The notes under the pieces were generated by a model. The model did no database searches and was not told where the DNA came from. It saw only the letters and a list, made by a program, of their open reading frames with translations. This document shows positions 29,454 through 42,300 of a stretch of 64,000 nt of DNA, in pieces. The position numbers and the translations under genes are program-made. Source of the stretch: Synchiropus splendidus. Its lineage: Eukaryota; Chordata; Actinopteri; Syngnathiformes; Callionymidae. The DNA lies in contig NC_071338.1 of assembly GCF_027744825.2 (NCBI RefSeq), positions 25,992,001 to 26,056,000 on the forward strand. The letters are read 5' to 3'. The stretch's first letter is position 1. Each line of letters opens with the position of its first letter.

Positions 29454-30359
29454 TTTATTTACAGCATATCTGATGTACAAAACCATAAAAAATATACATT
29501 TATGTAATGCTAGAACATGGAAAAAATCTCTAAAATATTTTACAAAACGTCTTTTTATTCTGAACGTATAACATTTTACATTTATCGTAACGCTCGATTC
29601 CCAGAAGTCTTTGGTTGATGGGTCAAAATCTCTGACAAAACACGTGCATTGGCCTCATTCAATGTGTACATATAAAAGGAAACAGTACTGTTTTTCAATC
29701 ATCTTTTTGCCTCTCAGATTCATCAAAAAAGTTTTTATTGCCGAACATGTGATTCCGCCCATATATCAGTTTTGCATCAAACCTTTTTACATGTCTTCAT
29801 TTTTCCTCCCCTTTTTTTCCAACTCAGCTAGATAGGGTGAGGTTGTCGGGACACCCTGGAAAGGTCAATATTTTTTACATCATATACAAAATATCTCTCA
29901 GAATAATTGCTTTCTGGTCCTACTATTTTCTTAGTAGTAGCATTGTGCTATCGTGTTTTGGCACCTCTCAGTCTCTACTTGTAAAAGTAGCCTATGTTAA
30001 AACTAGATGCACTCTATATACAAGTTAAGTATATATTCCCTAGGCTGCAGTGCATTCCAGACTTCTGATAATGTACCATTAAAACTCCTCAGCTGGTCAT
30101 GAAAGAAATTTAAAGGTCATCACGGGACTTTTCATTTGAATTCTGATTTGAATTCTTATGGTTTGTAGTCAACGTCCAAACATGAATTACTTCGGCACTT
30201 CATTTTCAAATTAGCTCTAGTTTAGAGTCCATTCCTTTTTCAAATTCGTCTTTGGATCCCATCGTTCATCCACCTGTGGAGTTGTCCGTGCAGTTCAAAA
30301 ACTATGACTCAGAACTATGAATATTCATATGCATGTACCACCTAGTCCAACGCTACGTC
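29454..30359 (-). other. SCUBE2 3' UTR and poly(A) signal
   Basis: About 0.9 kb of AT-rich sequence follows the TAA. A minus-strand AATAAA (plus TTTATT at 29454-29459, in the context GTAAATAAAGAT) is the most likely processing signal. The plus-strand frames here are chance. Confidence 0.5.
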
Positions 30360-33300
30360 TTAAGGGCGCAAGAATCTCAGAACTTTGGAGCGCAGGAAGC
30401 GGATGAAAGACTTTGGAAACATTTCTCTGGATTCTTGCGCTGTGTAGTTGAAGAAGTTCTGGGGGTGGGCCAGCACGTCGAACAAGGCCTTCATCAGCTT
30501 CTTGTCCTGGTTGGAAAACAGATGCGAAACACAGCATTAGAAACAGTCATTTAAGGTGTTACCTGTGGGGGGCGTCACCTTAAATGGAACGTGAGAATTC
30601 ATTGGTGTTCTGGACAGTGACACTAGGTGCAGTAACATGCAGTTATATTGTTGATTATGCCCATTCAAAAATAGTTGTCTTTTTGAATTCCCCTGTGTCT
30701 CGCCATAGTATAAGGTCTCTCAGCAACCCTCTACTGAATTTACATAACAACTGCACACTGTTAATAGGTGTACATTTTTTCAAATTATTTTTAGCGTCTA
30801 CTTGTTATGTGATTTACACTGAAAATATTTTTGCTTTTATTACCATTACTTTTATTATTGTTTTATCATTTATTATGATTGTTGTTTTTATGACTTCAAA
30901 TGCCCCTCTGCTTAACGTACAGGGTTTTTACATATAGAACTTGGCACTTTAACTATCGCAGTAAGGACATTATTCGGTATAATTTGTTTTAATATATATA
31001 TTTTTTATGCTTTTATACTGGTTTTGTTTCGTCTGACCACTTCCTGTTCTCTCCCACCCGTGTTTCTGCGAGCTTTCCAGTTAATGGTTCGTGGCTGGAA
31101 CCCATCAACCAATCACTGTGCTGCGTGCTGTACACAAGCTCCAGGACAGTGAGTCTGTGAGGTTCTTTTGACAGGTCATTCAGTTTCCTCTCATCGCTTT
31201 GTTTGCTTTGACCTCCACATGGTGTTTGCTATCCTTAGATGTTCTGTTTTCTCAGTGTTATTGTCTGTTCAATGAATAAGTATAAATGAAGAAGCCATGT
31301 GATGTAAAAATTGCAGAATTGTCATATAACTCATGTTAAACCTTGAAATAACCATTGGATCATTCAATATTTCTCCTCTGACTAATCCACTGAACGCTGT
31401 GTGCTTTTGTTTCTTGTGTCTTTCCCATTCCTTTTTTTCCATATATCAGATCTACTCTCTCTTCCGTTCCGAGTGTTTCCCTCCCGGTTCATTGACGTCC
31501 TCTCTTCTCCTTCAGGTTTGTCACTGCCACTGTGTACTTGTGGTTCAATAAACGTCCCACAGAACCATTGTTGGCCAAGTCTGTCAGCTGCTGGTTCACA
31601 ACAGACTCTGTCCTTTACATCGGATGTGCTCTGTTGGGTTGAGCTGGCAGCTAAAGGGTTAAACATTGACTGGCGACTCTCTGTTGTTCAGCCACTCCCA
31701 TCTGTCATCAGGCGAGAGGGAGTGAGTGACCAGGACATTTAAGGTTCCATAATAATCATTCACAGAGCTTGGGAGTAAATTGGAGTGCTTAGAAAAACAA
31801 CAGGAGGATGTGGCGAGGGAAAGACTTGAACCAGCTGCAGCTCTCCATTGAGTGACGCCGGCCATGGTCTCAAGTGATGGCATTTTAAATTACCCCATGA
31901 TCAATGCTTTTACTCCATCTAAGCTCAAACTTACCTTCAGAATTTCCTGATGATTCTCCGAAGCATACAACCGGCCATCTCTGACAATGTCTTCTATTAG
32001 TTCTTGATAGTCCTCTGCAGTTGAGAAATAGTTGTTAAATGAAGCTCGCGCTCATGTACCTCCAACAACTCAACTTCTTACCGTCATATGTGACATAAGG
32101 GACCTGGAATCCCTTTCCGCTGTTGCCCTCATTGGACCGGAACTGAATCCAAAGCCTCTTGGAGCGAGATGTGAACGCTATGGGCCGTTCGTACGTCTGA
32201 CAGGTCTCATAGGTGGTGACAGAGTTCGAAAGAGCTGTGAGGTACGAAGACTGTGTGATTAAAAACAGACAAATGTGACAGAGGTATTCGTTCAGACTCA
32301 CAGCTTTTCCGCATCACCAAATAGTCGCCGCACTCATCCTCAATTGGCAGGAAGATCTCAGGGACGACGATGAGGATCCTGCGTTTAGGTGGAGGGTTAA
32401 TGGTCCAAGTGCATTCGATGTTGGCAGGATAGTTCCCAGGGTAGTTAGGGGACTCGATGTAGCCGGTGAAGTCTCCCAACTCTCCCCCACAGTGCCGATC
32501 TGTGAAAGAACATTTGCATCATGTAACAAAAAGTCACAAACAAACCCCTTTGAGTTGAACACTCCCAGCACTTACTCTTGCACTGCATGATGTTAGTGGA
32601 GCCATCAAAGTCTGTGGTGGTGTTTCCAGGACAGGCGATGCAATAGTTCTGTCCAAACTCCACCTGATAGGTTCCCATGGGGCAGCGGATGCAGCGGTGG
32701 GTGCTGGTGTTGTAGTAGTGTCCGGGCGAACACTGGACTGGAGGAGGGAGAGAGCACCAGCCAAGAAGCATCGTATGAGAGACAAACGTGTGTGACAATA
32801 TTAATGCATTGGTCTTGAACATACGGGATAAGATGAGGCAAATGTACTGAAGATCGGAAGAATAAATATTTAATCAATAAATGTTCTAAAGATGATACCA
32901 TTTCAGAGGACACTCAGAATAAGTGAAATTAAACAACGTTTTAAAGATAGAACAAGACATTGGCCGTTACGGCGTAACTGTTTTAAATGGCCTACAGATG
33001 GCAGCAGAGTTCGCAACTACACACAAACCATCTGCTTCTACAAACATAAGTTCGAGCTTTCAAACGCTCTCTTCAAATTGCATGCTAAAGTGACCAATAT
33101 ACGCAACCAGCAGGGGGCAGCACAGTTCGAATGAATACAGTCCATAAGATTATAGTCCCGTCGAACAAAAACAACCTAAAAAGAAACCCTGAAAGAGTCA
33201 GCGATTTCTTAAACCAGTTATCAAGACGCTTTAATCTCATGAAAGCTTGAGCTTCCCCTACCGTCAGAGAACCTACTTAGAGCAACAGTAAACTACAATT

Positions 33301-36300
33301 TTTGGAGTAAAACGGAGGTTGATTATACTGTATGGGTTAAAGGAGTCATAACAAAGCGCCACACCTTTCGTCTCACACTCCTGAAAGGTAACAGCTCCGG
33401 TGTGCTTGGTGACCAGGTTTCCTCCGCAAGTGAAGCAAGAGGTGCGTCCCACATCGGGCTGGTAGGATCCCAGTGGGCACGGCACGCAGGGGACGAAGCC
33501 ATCGTGGGAATACTGTCCAGGGGAGCACTGACCTGAGCACATACATGTGTCGGACCATCAACATAATTCAGTCTTTCAAAGACTGTGTCCATCAAGAGGA
33601 CCAAAGAAAACGGCAAACATTCATAAACACTGCTTGTTCATTGAAACCTCTGGGTGACTAATAGAAAACTGGGCGCCGCTGCGGCTCTGCTGATACGTCT
33701 TCTTGTTTAGTCTGTCAGAGGAGATGGGATTTGGGATTAAGCCACAGAGTGACTGAGATAACAGCAGAGGGGAAGACCAAAACATGGTGGCTCCTTTTGC
33801 TTTTGTGCCGCACTGAAAGGCGCCAAGCTCACCTTTTCATTTCTCGTTCATTCAAACACCAATCTTTGACGTGACACAAAGAGCAAAATTGAAAAGAGCG
33901 AGATATTTATCAAAGCTTCCTGCCTGGCTGAAATTTTGACAATGGCTTTTTACTTATCTTTTCTTCTTTCACTTGTTGATCCACGGCATATTTCAATTGG
34001 ATGTTTGTCAGATTAAACAAAGGCTGAGCATTTAAAAATATTTTTGTAACTGTGTATATATATATATATATATATACACACACAATGGCTTTTGACAGTC
34101 AATTGACCCACTTCATAAAGAACATTTTGTTTAATCTGCAGATCACTAATGCATCTTGTTCATGATCCAAAGCACCTTACATTATACCCCTTATTTGACA
34201 TGAATATGAACATGAATTTACCTCCACACTCCGAGACGTTTCGTGCTCCGACCACTTTGGAGACTTCTCTCCCTTCGGGCCCCGGACAGACCTCACAGGA
34301 CATCTGACCCTCCTCGTCCTGATAGGTCCCAGCTGGGCACAGCGCACAGCGTCCCTGATCACCGTCAAAGAAGGTCCCAGTACTGCAGCTCACTGACAGA
34401 AGAAAGAGCCAGAATGTGTTGTTTGAAAGACTCACGAGAAAGAAGCAAAAATATTTGCATAGTTTTCCTCGCTTTCTCTTTGTTCATGTGATCATAACAT
34501 GTTTAGAATTACTACATGTTGTAAAATGATAAGCATTATTTGGAATTGTACAAGGGAGCGACAGGAAATTCAGGAGCAGTCTATATGGCCACATGAAATA
34601 TTTGACTCGATGAGACTCAATATTCTTTCCACTAGTTGAGACAGTTTTGACACAAGCTGACAAACACAAAATAGACTGTGGGTACTTAACAGATAACACT
34701 CAGGTAAACACAGGATTCATCCTGAGAATTACTGTAATTACTACTATAAATAAAACTGTTGCCACAGGGATTACATTTGACTGTAAATGCCTTCAATAAA
34801 TCAATGAATGAAACACGTTTGTTTATTGTAATATGTCATAATGTTTGGGGATTTTAAACCATACTGTCACTTTCATTCCATTCATCAAAAGAGCAAAAAA
34901 AAGTTTTTTCCCCCAATCTTTCTTTTTTAAGATACATGATACTTTCACCAGTTAAGTAATGTACTTGAAAATACAGTAGTTCTTTTTCATATCCATTTTT
35001 CAAAGACTTATTTTTTATTCCTTAATTGCAGCAAAAAAACTCCTGACTTTGATTTGCTTTACCTCTCCTGACAACTGAATATTATCTTGTATATTCATTC
35101 ATGAGTTCTTGAGACAGTTACACGTCCACTCTCCTCAGATAACCACTCTACAGTTCACTAATCCAAACTGAGAGCTAAAGCTCGCCAAGCTCTACACTAG
35201 TCTGAAGGAAGTTGTGCAATGCAGAAGACTCCTACACACAGTATAAACCACTGTCACATTGTATAAACAACTTTAAATGTAAAACACTGCAACACCTCTT
35301 TGCTAACAGGAGCAACGTAATACAATTGAAGAGACAAAGGAAGGCCACAGTCGACTGACACTTAAAGAAACACGGCTTTGAAACAGGAAGCTTCTTTTAA
35401 TTCCACCATAAGCACCCTAGTCTCTTTAAAAAGCAAACACAGAGGTAAATCAAAGAGAGCCCTTTCCTCTTATCTCCGAAAAGTGCCTTGATTAAAGGGA
35501 CCAAACCACTGTTCTCCTACCACTCACAGAGATGCCTGTAATTAATTTGAGAATTACCACGTCTGTCTGATACTCTTAAGAAGTGGAGTTGAAAACTGAA
35601 GCTGATCTCATCCAAGAATAAATCATTTAAATCGCCGGGCGGCTTCTTTGAGCCTCTGAGTTGCCCGTCAGCAAAGTTTCCTGTGCAGTTTGATTTTCCT
35701 CCAAACAAATAAAATGTAATTCTCTCAAGAGCGGTTCAATTTTTTTTTTGAAGCCCATTGTTTACTCTGAAAGACCATGAGGATAGCATCATAGCATTGT
35801 CCTCAAACAGCTTTTATTTGACAGAGGGAAGCAGAGAGAGAAGAGACACAGTGAAAGTGAAAGAAAGAAAAAACCTTGAAGCCTTTCAAATGCAAAGAAC
35901 GCTTCTATAGAGTCCTCGAATTGATGGCCCCAAAGAGGTTTAAAAGACCTTTCACCCCTATTCAACTCCTCAGTCTTTGCCTACTTGATGACATAGGAAA
36001 ACAGTACGGTATCACAGTGGTAAGGAGCTGAACCCAATAAAAGGGGTCAGGTTTCTGAATCCCCCCATTCTGTTTGGCCCAATCGCTGCTCGCGCCCATC
36101 AACTAGAGGCCCAAACAGCTGATGCTAATTGATTCCCATGGTGTGGCTGAAGTCAATTCTCTTCAGCAGTTTAGTGGCTGGGGGTCATGCAAAGTGGCCC
36201 CGGCTTGGGGGGAAAAAAGAGGGGGTCACAACACTCAAACTGCCAGCCTGAATCAACAGCACTTCCTAAACATCTTCAACATTAAAACAAACAGGAAAAC

Positions 36301-39300
36301 AACTTAAACCCCAAACACTTGAGTCCGCTCTGTTAAATCAACGTCTGGAGCCGTTTACTCACGCCGGCTCATCATCAATCAGCAACCTCATCGACGGGAT
36401 CCCAAAACAATAACAAGGGTTTCAAAAAGTAAATATTTACAAAGCGAACATACATCATCAATAAACCCGCAGAGAAAAGTGCACAGAAAGGCAGATTTCC
36501 TCAAAGGCAGTGGCAGCTGTGCAGTCTTCTTCTGAGGCATGAGCCCAAATGGGTTTTTTCAATGGAGTGGGCAAACTGAAAAGGACCAAACTGCAGCTCT
36601 AAGCCAGAGCGGGAGGTGGGGGAGGAGGGAAAAATATAGCTCCTTTAAAAGCTGGAGGTTAAGAATGGCTGTCGGCTCCCCCTTGCTTTGCCCAAATTAC
36701 ATGACTGCACCCCTGCGATGTCCAACAGACCCCTTAAAGTTAAACCCAACAGTCGAGCTGTTAATGGTTTATATTTGCCAAATATATTTGATGTAAAAAC
36801 GTTGCGCACTCTTGCATCATTGGCTCACTGAACTACAGTCATGTTCTAGCAACATTAGACTCATTATGGAACATACTTTATTTATCTAGGAGGCAATGTT
36901 TCCGAACACCCTGGTGACCATGTTACGAAGACAAGTCAGAGGCAGAGACCTTGTGCGAACCAGACTCAGTGAAACCAGAGTTTCAGTCTCTCCAGCTATT
37001 GTTTTTGAAAACGGTTGTGTCAGACCTTTGTTTTGTTTTGATCATCCTAGCTTCGCTGACCAACTCGTCCATGAGACTCCGATTGTGAAGTCAAATATTG
37101 TTTCACAAAGACACAAGAACAATTCACGACGACACGACAATTCAAGAACAATACGACGACTGACATGACTAACTGTCATTGAGTTTGAGAGATTAAGAGA
37201 GATTTCAATAAAACAATTAAGCAGCTCTTTATAGAGGAAGCTGCTGAAACTGAATGAGAGATTTCAAGGTGAAAAAATATGATTTCACATCACCTTGTCT
37301 TGCATAAGTGTCGGCAAAAACAAACAGGAACTTGGCATGTCTTTATCTAGTAAACTTGTCCTGTAAGTGGAGGAACGCACTCCAGTGAAAGTTGGTGTTT
37401 CTGAGACAAAAGCAAAGCACAGTTGAGAAGTTGTCATTTTGAAACTGACTGTGAGGCCTGAAACCAGGGGCGCCCGTCTGCAACAGCCAGAGAAAACACA
37501 TGCCAGGCTTCAGCGCGGCAACCCTGAGAGCGTGCGGTTTCTTTTAATGAACATTTGTGCTGTGCACATTGTATATAAAACCCAACCGAGTGGCACCAGT
37601 CACCCCCTTACGCTCCATTTGGATCCGCGCGAGATGGAAGATCTCACAGTTTGGAGACCCAACAACAGTTTCTCTGTTCTTCATTGCAAACTCCCGCTCC
37701 CTTCCAACCAGCTCATTACAGCACATCTGCGAGCCAAGCATGGCACTCATCTGGCACACACCTGCGCCAAATTCAATTACTCAACCAGCGCCTGTTAATA
37801 TATTGCACTTGCATGAAGTATTGAATTTATGGTTCGCCATGTGGCCATGCGTTTGCTCCGTGTGCGTAGACAACTTACCACATTTTCTGCCCACCAGTAT
37901 CTGTCCTGCCAAACATGGTCCATGTGGTTCTGCCGCCTGGACCAGGCTTTTCGCAAGTTCATAGTCAGACCCAGCGAAGTGAAGATGGAACTGCTCCCGG
38001 TTGATGGACTTCCTCAGGGTCCTGATGGTCTTCCTCAGCCTCTTTTCGGACCGACGACGCACACAGTTCAGGTCACAGGTCCCTGCTGATTGAAGATAGA
38101 AAAAACTGTCTCCAGAGAAGAATCGTCCAGCAACATCCTTTACTTGCATGCACACACTTTTAAAATGGCTCATCAAGATGAGAAGCGAGAACATTGTCAG
38201 CCAACACACAAAAGACTTCAGAACCCCACTCCTCAAAGCAGCCCACCACCGAATTAAAGTCAAAACAGGAGATACTTTAAAGGTTTGGTTTTGTTGGATG
38301 ACAGACAGCAGCCGAAGAAAAAGACAGAGGACAATGAGAGAAGGTTGCAGGCAGACAGAAGCACAGCGAGACCAACCTGTTACCTCCTCTAGATTCACAT
38401 CCAGCTCAAACTCAGCTGTGATGGATGAGCCGTCCTCCTCGCCGGCTTTCCTGCCGTGGCGGCTTCGCGTACGCTGTCCAGACGAGGAGCAGTGGAGGCT
38501 GACGTAACTAAACTGGACATTTTCAGTGAAGAGAAACCTGCTATCTGTGGGCATGGGAGACAACCATCCCCGGACAGTCACACCACACCCAGCAGACAAC
38601 AACACAAACATAATGGTTAGCTATATCACAACAGGATGTTTTGTTTTCAATGATCATCATATCAACACACAGTTGAGGTAAAACCTCTTCAGTTGCAATT
38701 CACCCACAACCCACCTCCACCTCAACCGCTGATGGGCTCCACAATGTTACTTGTGAGGTTTGTGAAATAATGTCTTCACTACTCTCCATGACTCAGACTC
38801 TTAAGTACCATTTCGTTGTCAGTGAGGGATGTGAAGGTCATGCCAAGACAGGCAACGCAACACTCCAACGGGAAACAGGCTTGACTGATGGCTGGGTCGG
38901 ACACAAGTGAAAAGCATGCTATGGCTAATTACATCCTCTCCTGTCACCGCCAGACAAAGTGCTGCACTGAGACGTTCAAGAGCCTCAAAACCACATCACT
39001 TTCACCACAAATGTCTTTCACGTTTGCCACTTAAGTTCTGATTTGCTGTGGAGCAACCTGCAGGTCTGTTTTATCTTCCACATGCTGTGGCTTACATGAC
39101 TTTTTTTTCCAACATACAGAACTGTTCATTGTTTATGTGAAACCAAAGTCTTTAACTTTCAGTTATGCTTCCTGTGTGGCAGCCTCTGTACCTGAAGCTG
39201 CTGCGTTCAGGCTCTCCTTCAGTCGCTCCTGGCTTCGCTTTAAGTTGCACTTTGAAGATCCCGACTTGAAAGTTGCGGTGGTTTTAATGCGTGGAGTCAA

Positions 39301-42300
39301 CAGTTCTGAAGAAGAAAAGAGAACCCAATGGTTCCCGAATAACTAAACGCTGCTCTCCAGCTACTGTTATGTACAGCAGACAGGCAAACAAGAGGACGGA
39401 GATGTGCTTTGTACTTGCCGATGCAATGCGAGCCGCTGTTGTTCTTTTGTGCGTCACCCATGCAGGGCAGAGGCATTCCACAGGTCACGGTGTAGGAATC
39501 CTCTGTCCCTGAAAGCACACAAGAGGCCGTGACATGCAGACCAACGCAGACAAACCACACAAAAGCGAAATCAGAGAGAGCAAACAAACGGCGTGTAGGA
39601 ACACGACAGGCTCCGCTGCGGACTGATGGCAACAACTGTTGACACAACTGAAGGTTGACTTACAGACTCAATTATGTTTACAATCATTGCTTTATGGCAT
39701 TTACTTGTTCGCAACTCCTTCGCAAAGTCCGATATGGCGTGAAATATACAAATATATTTGAAACATCAGTTTCACTCAATGTGCTTAATATGTGGCCCCT
39801 ATCGTTGATATACTAACCCAGGAGGAAACTTACTGCTAATGCAGAGGGGTCACTCGGCAAAGCACCAAAATCCTTCATGGGAAAATGGTTAAAATGAAGA
39901 CGTCTAGAGGACACTGTCTGCTATTGTGTTAGCAAGACGAAAAAGCACATACAAATGTGTTTTATCTTTGAACTGTCTCCATGTGCAAACAACCCCTCAA
40001 AACTGCCATAGATCTGATTCGCAGAAATAGACCTTGAAAACACCACGTTGCTTAATCAGTGGCGAAAGTTGAGTTGTTTGTTCTTGTCAAGGACGAATGA
40101 AGGGCACAACACTGTTGACTTCTTTTACAACTTTTTCAGTTCAGTACAGGTCTCCTTTTCAGGTACTCGCAAACTTAATTTCAAGCTATTTACATTGAAG
40201 TGCTATTGTTTCATAGTTTCATAGCTGCAGTTCAGACGCTGACAGTGAATATGAAGGATGAATATGAAGCAGACTGAACTTCAACTCACCACTGCTGATG
40301 TGAACTTGGGACTGGCAGGTCAGGTAACAGCGGTCCCCTCCCTCCTGTTTACTGCAGTTCAATGTTGGTTTGGAGGTGCGTTTTGCGGGTAGCGAACCCT
40401 CAGCCTCTAGATGAAAATCACAAAGCTCCAAGGTGAAGGCAAACACTTGATGGTGTAACACTATCCTCATCCTTACGCACAAAGGTGTGACAGGTGGTAA
40501 AAGAGGAAAGAGAACAGTGTATCCAAAGTATCTCCTGTTTTTGTCCCCTTTGCTTTTTGTCCCAAAAGTAGCAATGACAAATTTGCCTCACACTTTCCCG
40601 AACAAGGAGCTTCTCATGCAGAAGGAACCCTGGCTTACCAATACAGTCCTTTTTATTCCAGTGGAGCTTATAACCAGGATGGCAAAAGCATTCGTATCCA
40701 CCCATGGTGTTCTCACAACCCTGCTGGCAACCTCCATTGTTCACACTGCATTCATTAATATCTAGGGGAAAAGAGGAAAGTCAATATTCCCACCTCCAGT
40801 TGGAGCGGCTTCAAAAAGCCCGGCAATCCATTTTTTTTTTATGTGCCACATTAAAACTACTCAACTCTGTCTCACCTCCACAGTGGGCCAGTCCATACAT
40901 GGTGTACCCTTTGTTGCAGAGACACTGAAAACCACCGGGGGAGTTCACACACGTGTGATCACATGTCCGTTCAAAAAAACACTCATCTATATCTGTAATC
41001 AGAATCAGACGGATGATATAATAGCAGTGGTTAGTCGCTGGGCTCATCGAGAGGGACTTCCCGCACAACTGATCTCTTCACTAACTTAAACATGTCAGAG
41101 TACAGAGCTTCCACTCTCATAGTAATTACAGACGTGAAAACCTCAGTGAGATGGATGTTCGTCTAGTTATTGCAACAGGCTTGAAACAGACAGCTATGTC
41201 TTTATAGCTGGGGCTCATTGCTATTAGTAGGCTATAACTGTTGAAGATACTCTCACAGAGTTTTGTTTGAACTCAGGTGTACTTTGGATTTGTATCCCAT
41301 TATTATTTATTGTAAGAAATTAAGACAACAATTAAGAGTCTTTTTCTGTTTTATTATAGTCTTCAGTCATCAACAAGTAAGTAGTGTGTGTTGTTTACAA
41401 ACAGTTACTCTAAAAAAAGCTAGCAAACAGATATCATAGACCTGGAGTGACATCCAGGCAACTACTATTCTTTTTATACATACCCATTTTGCTAAAACTC
41501 AATTCGGGCGACCAAACTATGGTTTGTATTGATGCCCCTTTGATACACAAATGAAACACTAAAACTACTCTTTTTTTTGAGTGGGATAGAGATTCTGGTC
41601 CGAGCACAGTGGAAGTAACCTGACCACTCTGTCACCACATTTTGGATCTTCAGGTAAAGCGACAGGGCTGGTAGAATCTCGAAGTTCAAGGTCATGGTTA
41701 AAAGCAATGAATTAATGTTCATCACTCTTCAGACAGAACACTGCTTTTCTTTGAATTGATAGCGACAATGGGTTCAAGTAAAAACTGCTGTGGTCAGAAT
41801 GTAGCGCAGCATCACTCTGGCTTAAGCAATTACGCAAAGTAGTTGTTTAGAATAGGCTTATTTTGATTAGATGGAGAATCAAACAAAAGATGTGTTTAAT
41901 GGTAAATTACTCACACATTTTGTATCTTTTCTAAATGTAACTTAAAGGAAGACTGACTCAACACTAGAGTGGCCAAAAATGTTTACAATGTTGTACTATC
42001 GGTACGTTCTTTTAACCTCTTCAGTACCTCTGAAGTTATTCTAAAGAATGTTCCTGACAGTATCTGTCATGTTGGGTTTGGAGGAAAGTATCATTGGCCA
42101 CTCTGGTGTTGATAACATGTTCCTGTAAGTTACATTTAGAACAGATACAAAATGTGTGATTGATTTGCGTTAACTCAGCTTTAGTGCGATTAATTGATAT
42201 TAAAATAGTAATCTATTGACAGCCATACTGTGGAGCAGGAGCTCTGACGATAAATACAGCATGATTGTAATATTCAATATAGATAAGTAGGACGTTGCAT

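Noticed and set aside
38384..38544. Donor at GAGGAG/GTAACA for the SCUBE2 spacer exon
   Set aside because: It would put a stop at the start of the next exon; the donor seven bases further, ACAG/GTTGGT, restores phase (EEVTGTCDLNC).
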